Assembly: GCF_026262505.1 (NCBI RefSeq)
Contig: NC_067206.1
Span: 16,140,641-16,204,640, forward strand
From: Trichomonas vaginalis G3
Taxonomy: Eukaryota > Parabasalia > Trichomonadida > Trichomonadidae
DNA length: 64,000 bases
Reading direction: 5' to 3'
Position 1 is the first letter of the stretch; each line of letters starts with the position of its first letter. The position numbers and the translations under genes are program-made. Of the stretch, positions 35,236-44,208 are shown one piece after another. A model generated the notes under the pieces. That model worked only from the letters and a program-made list of their open reading frames with translations. It was not told the origin of the DNA and did not search any database.

Positions 35236-37638
35236 TCAATAAATGCGGTACCATGCGAATACAGTCATAAATGGTGGCATATAATCTTTACCCAAGCCTG
35301 TTGGATTTGTTGTGAAAGTATGTGAATGATTTCCTCCTGGTTCAGTTGGTCGAAAAGTCTTTTTTGCTGAATGGTTATAATCTGGAGATAAAACGTCATT
35401 GCCAGCATAATATTCTGAGTTGTATAATGGATGGTCTCTTAATGAGTGACTATGGTCGCCAGAAAAGTTTGTAGTTCCTGTATGAGTGTGCGGGGGTAAG
35501 TTTGCTTCTTTAATTTTCTTCGAACCTCCTGTTTGCTTTGAAGAGTTCGCACAATAGAGGAATTTATCTACAATCTGTTCCCACGCACCAAAACCTAAAA
35601 CTTTTGAAGGATTTGTTGAGTTCATTGACGTATAAATAGAACCAATGGGGTAAATCATCTCAAGAATTGTATTTAATCCATTATGAATATTGAATTTATT
35701 ATATAATATTGAATTTGGGTGAGTATTTAAAACTGGTCTTGTTATCAATATTAACGTATTATTTTTGAAAATTGCTTTTCTAACATCTTGAAATTTTGTG
35801 ATTTCAGACCAGTTTCTTCCATCACTACTGATATTTACTAAATCACCACATCCTAAAGCAATGAAATACCCATCAATATAAAATAAATTTGTAAATCTAT
35901 AATTTTGAGTAAGTTTTGGAGTGAATGAATAAACCAATTCCCAATTTGATAAATCCTGTGATAAATAAATATGCCTGTTATAACTTACAGGATATGAATA
36001 GACCATTTCACCTGAAACGAGAACATAAACATTTGATCCATAACATAAAGCTTCAATGTCTCCATCAGCTTGAAAAATTTGTTCAAATTGACCTTGTGAT
36101 ATTGAAGATGATCTATAAATTTTATCATTTTGTAGGATAAAATACATGTTGTTAATGTAATACCACTTACTTGTATAATCAATTTTCAAATCTGATGACA
36201 TCATACTAAACATATAATAATTTATCCCATCCTCACTAATGAAAATTTGATTGACTTCATAAATTAGTACCCATTTATTATTAACACATCTAATAGGATT
36301 ATCTCGATATTTAAATTTAGCATCTTGATTTAAATTACATTTGAACCATTGGATACAATCGAATGAATAACAAGGGCAAAAATCATCTTCAACCGTTATC
36401 ATTCCCATAAATTTACCGTTATTATATTCAACATATAAAATTATTGGATTAATGATTGGCTTTCGTGTATCAGGATTCAAAACAGATGGAGTAAATGATT
36501 CATAGTTTTTAAAATCATTTGTTTTAAAATAATAAAGCACTCCAGCTGTATAAAATAAATACATGGTCACTCCATCGAAACATATCCATTCAAAAGAATC
36601 TATATCAAAGGTTTTATCTGATGATTTCATAAAATTTAAAAATGGTGGAGTAAAATAGACCTCTGATTGTTTTATTTCTTCATTAACATAAGTTTTATCT
36701 GCTTTCTTCTCTAACTCACTGTTGACATATTCCTTATCCGCCTTCTTCTCTAACTCACTGTTGACATATTCCTTATCCGCTTTAAGGTCTAAACATCCTG
36801 AAGCCCATCCTGTATCGGCTTTAGTTTTTAAAATCTTTGATGTCCATTCATGATACCATTCAACCATTTCTTTAATTTCATTATCTTTTTCGTTAACATA
36901 TTCCTTATCTGCTTTCTTCATTAATTCACTAGCCATAAGTCCCTTATCTACCTTCTTCTCTAACTCACTGTTGACATATTCCTTATCCGCCTTCTTCTCT
37001 AACTCACTGTTGACATATTCCTTATCCGCTTTAAGGTCTAAACATCCTGAAACCCATCCTGTATCGGCTTTAGTTTTTAAAATCTTTGATGTCCATTCAT
37101 GATACCATTCAACCATTTCTTTAATTTCATTATCTTTTTCGTTAACATATTCCTTATCTGCTTTCTTCATTAATTCACTAGCCATAAGTCCCTTATCTGC
37201 TTTCTTCTCTAACTCACTGTTGACATATTCCTTATCCGCCTTCTTCTCTAACTCACTGTTGACATATTCCTTATCCGCTTTCTTCATTATGTCATTTAGG
37301 AAACCTTTTATGAATTCCTCATTTAAATTAAATCTTCCAATCTTCAAAACTTTAGGAAATGCATTTAATGCGTAATATCTCTGTTCTTCTGGTGGAATTG
37401 ATGTTATATCATCCGTTATACCTTTAATTTTTGAATTCATAAATAAAATTTCTTTTATATTTGATATCACTGCACCACCCTTGCAAACGAATTCGAAATG
37501 GTCATTTTTCAATACTATCTCCAAATCTCCATATTTCAACCTTTGCGTTTGTTCTGCCGTCTTTGAATTATATGCATATGTGGCGTATGTAATGGTTTGA
37601 AGGGTCTTAAGTTGCTGTGGTTGCTGTTGTTTAATCAT
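35236..37638 (-). CDS. Phage-like fibre / receptor-binding protein of the Maverick
   Basis: A whole 800-residue ORF. Residues about 1-130 form an N-terminal region, perhaps the capsid attachment. Residues about 135-330 are a run of KADKEYVNSELEK modules with longer repeats (EYHEW.SKILKTKADTGW), a pattern of trimeric fibre stalks. Residues about 330-655 contain repeated Asp-box-like motifs (SSDGRNW, SEDGINY, SQDLSNW), suggesting a sialidase-like beta-propeller. Residues about 660-800 resemble phage tail-collar or short-tail-fibre tips: YPIGSIYTSMNSTNP, FGAWEQ, LPPHTHT, GDHSHS, GNHSHTF, YMPPFMTVFAWYRI, with HxH metal-binding motifs. The role would be attachment of a virion to the cell surface (inference). 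It starts after the element's signal (TTTATTTTTTAATCATAATAAATG in reverse). Confidence 0.8.
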   Translation of the reverse strand: MIKQQQPQQLKTLQTITYATYAYNSKTAEQTQRLKYGDLEIVLKNDHFEFVCKGGAVISNIKEILFMNSKIKGITDDITSIPPEEQRYYALNAFPKVLKIGRFNLNEEFIKGFLNDIMKKADKEYVNSELEKKADKEYVNSELEKKADKGLMASELMKKADKEYVNEKDNEIKEMVEWYHEWTSKILKTKADTGWVSGCLDLKADKEYVNSELEKKADKEYVNSELEKKVDKGLMASELMKKADKEYVNEKDNEIKEMVEWYHEWTSKILKTKADTGWASGCLDLKADKEYVNSELEKKADKEYVNSELEKKADKTYVNEEIKQSEVYFTPPFLNFMKSSDKTFDIDSFEWICFDGVTMYLFYTAGVLYYFKTNDFKNYESFTPSVLNPDTRKPIINPIILYVEYNNGKFMGMITVEDDFCPCYSFDCIQWFKCNLNQDAKFKYRDNPIRCVNNKWVLIYEVNQIFISEDGINYYMFSMMSSDLKIDYTSKWYYINNMYFILQNDKIYRSSSISQGQFEQIFQADGDIEALCYGSNVYVLVSGEMVYSYPVSYNRHIYLSQDLSNWELVYSFTPKLTQNYRFTNLFYIDGYFIALGCGDLVNISSDGRNWSEITKFQDVRKAIFKNNTLILITRPVLNTHPNSILYNKFNIHNGLNTILEMIYPIGSIYTSMNSTNPSKVLGFGAWEQIVDKFLYCANSSKQTGGSKKIKEANLPPHTHTGTTNFSGDHSHSLRDHPLYNSEYYAGNDVLSPDYNHSAKKTFRPTEPGGNHSHTFTTNPTGLGKDYMPPFMTVFAWYRIY

Positions 37639-37662
37639 TTATTATGATTAAAAAATAAATAT

Positions 37663-38371
37663 TTAATCTGTTATCTCATCACCTATTTTTTCTATTTGAA
37701 ATTGCCATAATATTTCATTCATGAATTCTAAATCACAATCAAATAGGTCGGTTATTCTAAATTTAATATTTGATAAATCTTTTGAATGAAGAATAAATGA
37801 ATTCCCGGATAATTGAAACGGATATGATAAAGAAAATATGTTTAAGTTGATGGATAAAATGTTTTGTATTGATGGGTAAGAGTTAGGGTCTAATGTTTGA
37901 TGTGAAAATCTCATTGGGGTATTAACTTTATCACATTTGATTAAAATGAAATTGGAACCAGTGTCAGAATACAAAACATCCCCAATCTTTTTCAAAATTT
38001 AATATCCCCAACAATGAACGAAGATGAGGAGTACAAAATTTAATTTTCAGCGGGAATTTAATAAGGTTATTTATTTCATCAAGCTCAAAAAGTTTATCAG
38101 GTTTTGATTTAAAATTTTCTTCATACCATACGATAAATGATTCATTTAAATAACTTAAAATCATGTTAATATCCCATTTCGTTATCACATTATTTATATA
38201 CATATCATACGTTTTTTCATGGTCATCTTTAATAAATGATATATAATCTGAAGGGTCTAAAAGAATGGGATTAAATTTACCACTCACAGAAACGAGAGTA
38301 ACATTATAAATTCCGCTAACTGTTAAATTTAATTCACAGCTATTATTCGAAATAATATTGATAATTGACAT
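37663..38371 (-). pseudogene. Maverick protein of unknown function next to the fibre
   Basis: Coding sequence without recognised family (starts MSIINIISNNSCELNLTVSG; later ...SLSYPFQLSGNSFILHS). It is rich in beta-prone residues. Its position beside the fibre and its beta-rich character suggest a virion component such as a minor capsid protein, but nothing specific supports this. It is divergent to the gene at 38391, with only 19 bases between the two start codons. Broken, about one break. Confidence 0.5.
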
Positions 38372-38390
38372 TTTTATTACGATTAAAAAT

Positions 38391-38870
38391 ATGGTAAAGC
38401 GTTATTTTCCAGTGATAAATAAAACTAGAATAAGATTACCTCAAGAATTCATAAATTCAACGAATAAGAAATTCATTCATGTTATAAATTTTAGTGTTTT
38501 CAGAAAATATGAGTCAATGTCATATTCATCATCGGGTTATATTTCACTTCATTCAAATTTAGTTCAATCAAACCCATATAATGACCATTTCATAAGATTT
38601 TCAGATGGTATTAAAAATGTAATTGATAGATTAAAATATGAACAGATTGACAATATCGAATTTTTGGAATTTTGGTTTAAATATCCCGATGGAAAAAAGA
38701 TTGAAGTTAAAGATAAAGCTGATACTATAACAAAAACAATTACAATGACCGATCCAGATAGTGGGGAACAAAAAGAAATAAAACAAACGATAGAAACTGG
38801 TGAAAGGTCAATTATTATTGATTATGATTCAAAGGATTATTATTCAATAATGTTAATGCTTGAATATTAA
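38391..38870 (+). CDS. Maverick protein of unknown function, 159 residues
   Basis: A whole ORF. I choose the ATG at 38391 because it follows TTTTTATTACGATTAAAAAT, the element's usual start context. The protein opens MVKRYFPVINKTRIRLPQEF and is of mixed alpha/beta composition, with LEFWFKYPDGKKIE in the middle and an acidic end. No family is recognised. It overlaps the next reverse gene by 4 bases, tail to tail. Confidence 0.65.
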   Translation: MVKRYFPVINKTRIRLPQEFINSTNKKFIHVINFSVFRKYESMSYSSSGYISLHSNLVQSNPYNDHFIRFSDGIKNVIDRLKYEQIDNIEFLEFWFKYPDGKKIEVKDKADTITKTITMTDPDSGEQKEIKQTIETGERSIIIDYDSKDYYSIMLMLEY

Positions 38871-39565
38871 ATAGCCTTAACAAAGAATTTTTCAAGTGAT
38901 ATTTTATATTCATCAACTATTTTATTATAAATATCATTATATGTTAAATGAAGTTCAGTTGTTGTTCCGTTCTTTGATATCTTAATTGTGCTAATATCCT
39001 TTATAGGATTTATTTTTGCAACTGTTCCGCAGCATGAAACCTCATCATCTATGAAAAATTGAATCTTAACGTCTGAATCTTGAACATCACAAAGAATGGC
39101 GATAATGTGAATTAATGATTCATAAGGTAAAATAATTAAACCAGATTGGTCAATTAAATTTATTATTGAATCATAATTATTAATTATTATATCACGGTAA
39201 ATTTTCATTAATTCAGAATTAATGTCTATTTTATATGGCGCATTGCGACTGGAATCGTAGATTCCTGGGTTCTCGATGTTTGATGAAAGAGGTGGGGGGT
39301 ATGTTGGATAAGTGGGAATTTCAACAGGTTCTTTACCGGGTTCAGATAAAATGATTGGGTCTCCATCTTCTTTATTTTGCTCCTCCTCCTTTTTCGGTAA
39401 GTCATGAGTTAATAAATTGGACTGAGTTGCTGACCTTGTTAATTCAGGGCTAACATTAACTTTAACATTTTGAATAATTCGTGATTTATCATCATTTACG
39501 TTATAACCAACCGTAATCTCTGCTTTTGCGTTAGTGTTCTTTTGACTTGTGAAACGTCTTCTCAT
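38867..39565 (-). CDS. Maverick protein of unknown function, 232 residues
   Basis: A whole ORF starting MRRRFTSQKNTNAKAEIT. It has a basic N-terminus, a Pro-rich linker at about 90-110 (PVEIPTYPTYPPPLSS), and a folded C-terminal half. The basic N-terminus could bind nucleic acid, and a Pro-rich linker is common in virion proteins, but function is unknown. It lies in the structural block between fibre and ATPase. Confidence 0.65.
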   Translation of the reverse strand: MRRRFTSQKNTNAKAEITVGYNVNDDKSRIIQNVKVNVSPELTRSATQSNLLTHDLPKKEEEQNKEDGDPIILSEPGKEPVEIPTYPTYPPPLSSNIENPGIYDSSRNAPYKIDINSELMKIYRDIIINNYDSIINLIDQSGLIILPYESLIHIIAILCDVQDSDVKIQFFIDDEVSCCGTVAKINPIKDISTIKISKNGTTTELHLTYNDIYNKIVDEYKISLEKFFVKAI

Positions 39566-39649
39566 TTATAATTGAATAAAAAAAAGAAAAATATATTTAA
39601 AGTTTTATTTAGTTGTTACGGTAATATCCCAAGGTTCATCATTGTTTGC

Positions 39650-40549
39650 TTATACTTTCTTTGTAACTGCACCAATTATGTTATTGATATTGCTTTGAGT
39701 TTCTTCCAGTCTTATTTTATCATTTACAATATCTTTAATCATTTCATTACATGCATTCTTAAAACCATCTGATTTTTCTAATTTACGTCTATCACTTTCT
39801 TTAATTAAATCAAAGTTATAACCTTGTTGAGAATAAAGTGGTTTCTTTATCAATTCCTTGAACGCTTCTGAAAGTGAAGATGAAGAAATTCTTGCCACTT
39901 GAATTGGTTTAAATTCTGCTTTCATTGCTTCTTTCTGTTCATTGAACACTGGATCGAATAAAGCAACTTTAAAGAATTTCTTAGCTGGAATTTCAGGTCT
40001 CAAATATGCATATTGACCATCAAACTGATTAACATATCGTGGTAATCCATCCGGTCCCTCTTCAATAGCATTTAATTCTTCATTGAAATAAGAATATGGA
40101 TTATAACGGTATGAATTAATTGGACCATTTTCACCTTCTCCAATGTATTGTTTAACAGCTTTTCCATTTTCATCAAATTGCATAGGATAACGTTCATTAT
40201 ATGCTTTACGTTTAGGATAATCAGATACAGTTAATTTATAACCATTTATGACTTTAATATTACCTTGACCATCAGTAACGAAAACTTCATTTATACCATC
40301 AGGTTTTCCATTTGGTCCTGTAATGTCTGCTTCATGTGCTTCCCAATTTGGTCCATGACGTTTGGCATATGCTTGAGCTTCTGGTAATGTTAAAACGTTT
40401 CTCATTTGTTTAACATCTTTTTGAAGACCGGCAACAATATGAACTAATTCTTTCATTCCATCTGGAACTTTCATAGTTCTATTATATGCACCCTTTTTGT
40501 TTGTTCCTTGTTTTAATGGAACCTGTAGAAGATTTGCTATTTCAGTCAT
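39650..40549 (-). CDS. Conserved Maverick protein, 299 residues, candidate virion protein
   Basis: A whole ORF starting [19 protein letters not shown]. It has a well-folded middle region with many Gly, Pro and Tyr ([30 protein letters not shown]) and a helical C-terminus. I recall similar hypothetical proteins as common in Trichomonas Mavericks but cannot assign a fold. Its place directly after the ATPase and capsid genes fits a structural or assembly role. Confidence 0.65.
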   Translation of the reverse strand: MTEIANLLQVPLKQGTNKKGAYNRTMKVPDGMKELVHIVAGLQKDVKQMRNVLTLPEAQAYAKRHGPNWEAHEADITGPNGKPDGINEVFVTDGQGNIKVINGYKLTVSDYPKRKAYNERYPMQFDENGKAVKQYIGEGENGPINSYRYNPYSYFNEELNAIEEGPDGLPRYVNQFDGQYAYLRPEIPAKKFFKVALFDPVFNEQKEAMKAEFKPIQVARISSSSLSEAFKELIKKPLYSQQGYNFDLIKESDRRKLEKSDGFKNACNEMIKDIVNDKIRLEETQSNINNIIGAVTKKV

Positions 40550-40589
40550 GTTTAATTATAAATAAAAAATAAAAATTAATTATAAAAAG

Positions 40590-41403
40590 TTAATCAAATT
40601 TAACACCTCCTTTATTTAAATCAACTATTATTTTTCCATGTTCACCTAATTGCTGATATTGTGTGTAAAGTTCATTAATGCTCATTGGTAAATTCACTTG
40701 ATAAAGCATAACGTTCAACTGTTGACGACTAAAACCACTGAAAATGAAAAGGGTGGACAGGTTTGATTTAATGTTTGTGCTTAATGCTTTGAAGTATTGA
40801 ACAGCCATAAGAATGAACACTGAATGTGTCGACATTGAGTTAATAACTGATTAAAATATGATTTCTCATTTGTTATTAGTTTTGATTTCACGCATCATCT
40901 AGAAAAATTAGTGAATGCAAAAATTCTCTATCAAAATTTGAAATAGAAAGTGTTTCAAATAATTCATCCCGTTGTTTATCAATAATTTTATCCTCTAATC
41001 CTTGCTTCTTGATTGTATTATATAATTCTTTATACATTAAAAAGTTTTTTAAATAATCTTCTGCTTCTTCTTGTGATAAATAAATAATTGGAATTTTGAT
41101 TAAATGCTTTAAAGATTCAAATGTATCATCTGAAGGTGAACCTGAACGGTTGATATAAATTAACACATGTGAATGGGGTGAAGTGTTAGCAATAATGATA
41201 ATTTGTTTTAATATCGTTAACGTTTTACCTTTATTTTGTTTACCAATTGCTGCAGTGATTGAATTTAAGTAACATTCAGAATATGGAATTTTCATTAATT
41301 TTTCCTTAGATAGAGCATTTCTATTATCACTCAATGCTTCATTAATCATATCATCTATGTAGGTATTATATACATCTGTTAATTCTTCAGAATTGAAATC
41401 CAT
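40590..41403 (-). pseudogene. Maverick genome-packaging ATPase (FtsK/HerA type)
   Basis: Drives DNA into the capsid in Polintons and related viruses. It shows an unusual Walker A, IGKQNKGKTL, and a Walker B hydrophobic-acidic segment LIFLDDA. A downstream segment (QYFKALSTNIKSNLSTLFIF) looks like the sensor region that follows in this family. The start at 41403 follows TTTATTTTTGATTAAATG in reverse. Broken, about one break. Confidence 0.75.
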
Positions 41404-41427
41404 TTAATCAAAAATAAATTTATAATT

Positions 41428-43067
41428 TTAAACATTTCTATTCATCAATATTTCATCATATGAACTTCTATACTGTGGTGGTGTACCTGTTGGATGATAT
41501 TTCAAACCTTCGTCCGGTGTCCATGTCCAATATGTAGTCCTAGTAAACCAAACCTGAGGAGGATTTGTCACTTTTGAACAGTAAGTGTCATTTTCACCCT
41601 GAATGATTGGATAAGCTTTCACTTGTACTGTAACTTGTGAATTGAAAGTTTCTAATCCATCAAAGAATATACCCGCTCCATTACGTTGAACTGGAATAGT
41701 GCATAAGAATGAAGTTTGGTCTTTCCATGTTCTAGCTGATGGCGTGCCATCATCTGCATTCAGTGGTCTAGTTAATGAGTCCTCGTATTCTTCCGTGCAT
41801 TCATTCACTCCATCTAAATCGGAAGCTTGAAGCATACGTGTAAAGAATATGTCACCCACTGTGGTCATCGCTTGATCGGGGAAGTTTCTGGAATCTATAG
41901 TGACCTGAAGACCTCGAAGCATTGGATTTTCTAAAACCGTTCTTTGCATTGCATTCTTTGGAAATGTTAACACAACATCTGTAACATTATGAAGAGCGTA
42001 TGAGAAATCTGAGCTAATACCTTCAGGAGTGATGCAACCTCCATTTAGTGAACGAACGTCAATATGTTGAGCTGGAATCATGAATGGATCTTCCTTACTA
42101 AATAAACGTGGTATTGCTTTAACTGATTCTTCAATTAAACCGTATCCTGGTATAATGCATTTATCCTCTAAAACTTCCATCTTTGTGCATGAAATAATAA
42201 CGCTATCAACTGTTGCGTCAGCAGATGTAGCGGCTAAGCTTGTAATTAATTTGGCAGGAAGTCCGATTTGTTGGAATTTGCGATCATATTTATAAACATG
42301 ATTCATAACCTTTTCATAATTTTCATCAGTTATCTTTTCATAAACGTAATTTTGTAAATCAGCAACTCTTAACGGGTCAACCTGACAAAATACTAAAGTA
42401 TCCCTGAAAACATAATATTTAAGAATGATTTCACCAAATGATTTAGGATAATCATCGAACGCCTGAAATGCTAACAAATCATTTACCGGAATAATCATAT
42501 CAAAAGTGATATCAACTTCTTCATTTGCTCTCTTGAAAACTTCTGAAGGGTCAATATATTTACCACATACTGAGTTATCATATTTTTGAACATTATTATA
42601 TAACGAATGAACAAACTTTTTAACTTTCCTTTCTGATTTTGGTTTATATGTTGCAAATGCGAAAGATTCACGGGCGCAATCCATCTGAAGATAACCGGCA
42701 TCACCTCTTTCAGTTTCTACTTCTAATTGTTTAAAGCTTTGATTTGATGATTTGTAACAACGAATAAACGCATGCATTTAAAAGCGGCATCACATGTGAA
42801 AGCTTTATTTGAAACTAGAGTTGCTTTAACTTTGCGTTTAATATATGTGTCACCTAATTGGTTCACATCATGAGCCGGATTTGTAATTCTTAAATGAGTT
42901 TGTTTATCATCAAAATATGGAGCATCAGAGTCATAGCATGAACTTTCAAGTTCTCTATAATATCTTCTACCGTCATTCTTTGCGAATATTTCATTTATCT
43001 TTTCGAATGAATGAAATACATTTCCATTAATTGGTTTAGTGTTTGGCACCAAATAGTTAGTCGTCAT
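41428..43067 (-). pseudogene. Probable Maverick major capsid protein
   Basis: About 540-560 codons directly upstream of the ATPase, the usual Polinton position and size for the double jelly-roll major capsid protein. It starts MTTNYLVPNTKPINGNVFHS. The sequence is rich in aromatic and beta-prone residues, with long loops (ADDGTPSARTW, YWTWTPDEGLKYHPTG). Assignment to the capsid rests on order, length and composition; the jelly-roll fold itself cannot be seen by eye. Broken, about one break. Confidence 0.65.
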
Positions 43068-43136
43068 TTATTATTAAATAAAAAATCAAAATTAATAGAT
43101 GAAAATGAATTTTTAATTTTAATGAAATAATCAACT

Positions 43137-43352
43137 ATGGCTGCAGGTATATTTAAGAAACTGTGGGATAAAGTAAAAAGAGGAGCGCATAAAGTTTGGG
43201 AAACAATGAAGAAAGGAGCAAATTGGATATTTAAGAATAAAGAAGCAATTAGTGACATTGCTGAATCAATAACGCCAAAAGCTGCCCCAATAAGAGAAAT
43301 TTTAAATAAAGGAGAAAAAGTTTATCAAAGACTACAACCGATACTAAGATAA
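43137..43352 (+). CDS. Small amphipathic basic protein, 71 residues
   Basis: MAAGIFKKLWDKVKRGAHKV opens a strongly amphipathic, basic, Trp-containing helix, followed by a second helical segment and a short basic tail. The first dozen residues match the protein encoded in reverse at 43374-43610. Candidate role: membrane- or capsid-interior-binding virion peptide, by analogy with adenovirus protein VI and virophage/phage small proteins (inference). The ORF is whole. Confidence 0.65.
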   Translation: MAAGIFKKLWDKVKRGAHKVWETMKKGANWIFKNKEAISDIAESITPKAAPIREILNKGEKVYQRLQPILR

Positions 43353-43373
43353 AAATAATATTTATTTTTTCCA

Positions 43374-43610
43374 CTATCCACCTCCTATTTTATTAAGTAT
43401 TCCTTCAGCAATTCCACCAATTGCGTTACCCGCTTGTGCTCCCATCGCCGGATTACCTGCTTTTGTACCTAATACTCCACCTATGATAGTTCCCGCCGTT
43501 TTCGCTACTGGTGCCAAAAAGTTTGCTACAGGTTTAATAACCTTTTTATAAACCCAACCCGCAGCTTTCTTAATTCCATCCCATAATTTTTTAAAGAATC
43601 CTGCCGCCAT
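43374..43610 (-). CDS. Small amphipathic protein with Gly-rich hydrophobic tail, 78 residues
   Basis: MAAGFFKKLWDGIKKAAGWV begins an amphipathic basic helix. Residues about 35-78 are Gly/Ala-rich and hydrophobic (TAGTIIGGVLGTKAG, IGGIAEGI), like a membrane-inserting segment. It shares its N-terminus with the gene at 43137-43352 and faces it tail to tail. A membrane-active virion component is plausible. The ORF is whole. Confidence 0.65.
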   Translation of the reverse strand: MAAGFFKKLWDGIKKAAGWVYKKVIKPVANFLAPVAKTAGTIIGGVLGTKAGNPAMGAQAGNAIGGIAEGILNKIGGG

Positions 43611-43676
43611 TTCTGATTTAATATTAATTAAAAAATATATTTCATCACTTATATTCTAATTTTTATTTAATGATAA

Positions 43677-44045
43677 ATGAAACCAATTTTAAAAATAAAT
43701 GAAACAAAGGAGGAAGAAATAAATGAAAGTGAAAATGTTCAACAAAAAATAAACGTTGTTAAACCAATTACTGAAATAAAAATTTTTTCATCTGTTGAAG
43801 AATTTAATGACTATTATGCTAATAATAAAAAATTATTTGAAGAATTGACAACATGTAAATTGAATAAAATGTTTAAAGTTGATGGATTCAAAATTTCAAA
43901 AATAAAAGGAGTGGTTAGTTTGAAATCTATTCCTCAATCAAGAATCACCTCATTAATGAAAATAGATGATTTAACAAAAAGAATAGAAATTATTGAAGAG
44001 CGAATGAATCAAATAATTGATTTCATAAATTCAAATAATCATTAG
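43677..44045 (+). CDS. Maverick protein of unknown function, 122 residues
   Basis: A whole ORF starting after TTTTTATTTAATGATAAATG. It has an acidic Glu/Asn-rich N-terminus, a central segment SVEEFNDYYANNKKLFEELT, and a C-terminal helix with heptad character (LTKRIEIIEERMNQIIDFI) that may form a coiled coil. No family is recognised. Confidence 0.6.
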   Translation: MKPILKINETKEEEINESENVQQKINVVKPITEIKIFSSVEEFNDYYANNKKLFEELTTCKLNKMFKVDGFKISKIKGVVSLKSIPQSRITSLMKIDDLTKRIEIIEERMNQIIDFINSNNH

Positions 44046-44208
44046 TTTCAATTTATTTTTAAAGTTTATTTTTATTCATGAAAATAATTATTTCTAATTT
44101 CTTTTACTCTCTCGTACATACTAGATTTGAAGAATTCAGAACATTTCCCATAATCTCCTAAATGTTTTCTTATCTTATTGGTTTTCCATTCATTATATGA
44201 AACTGTAT

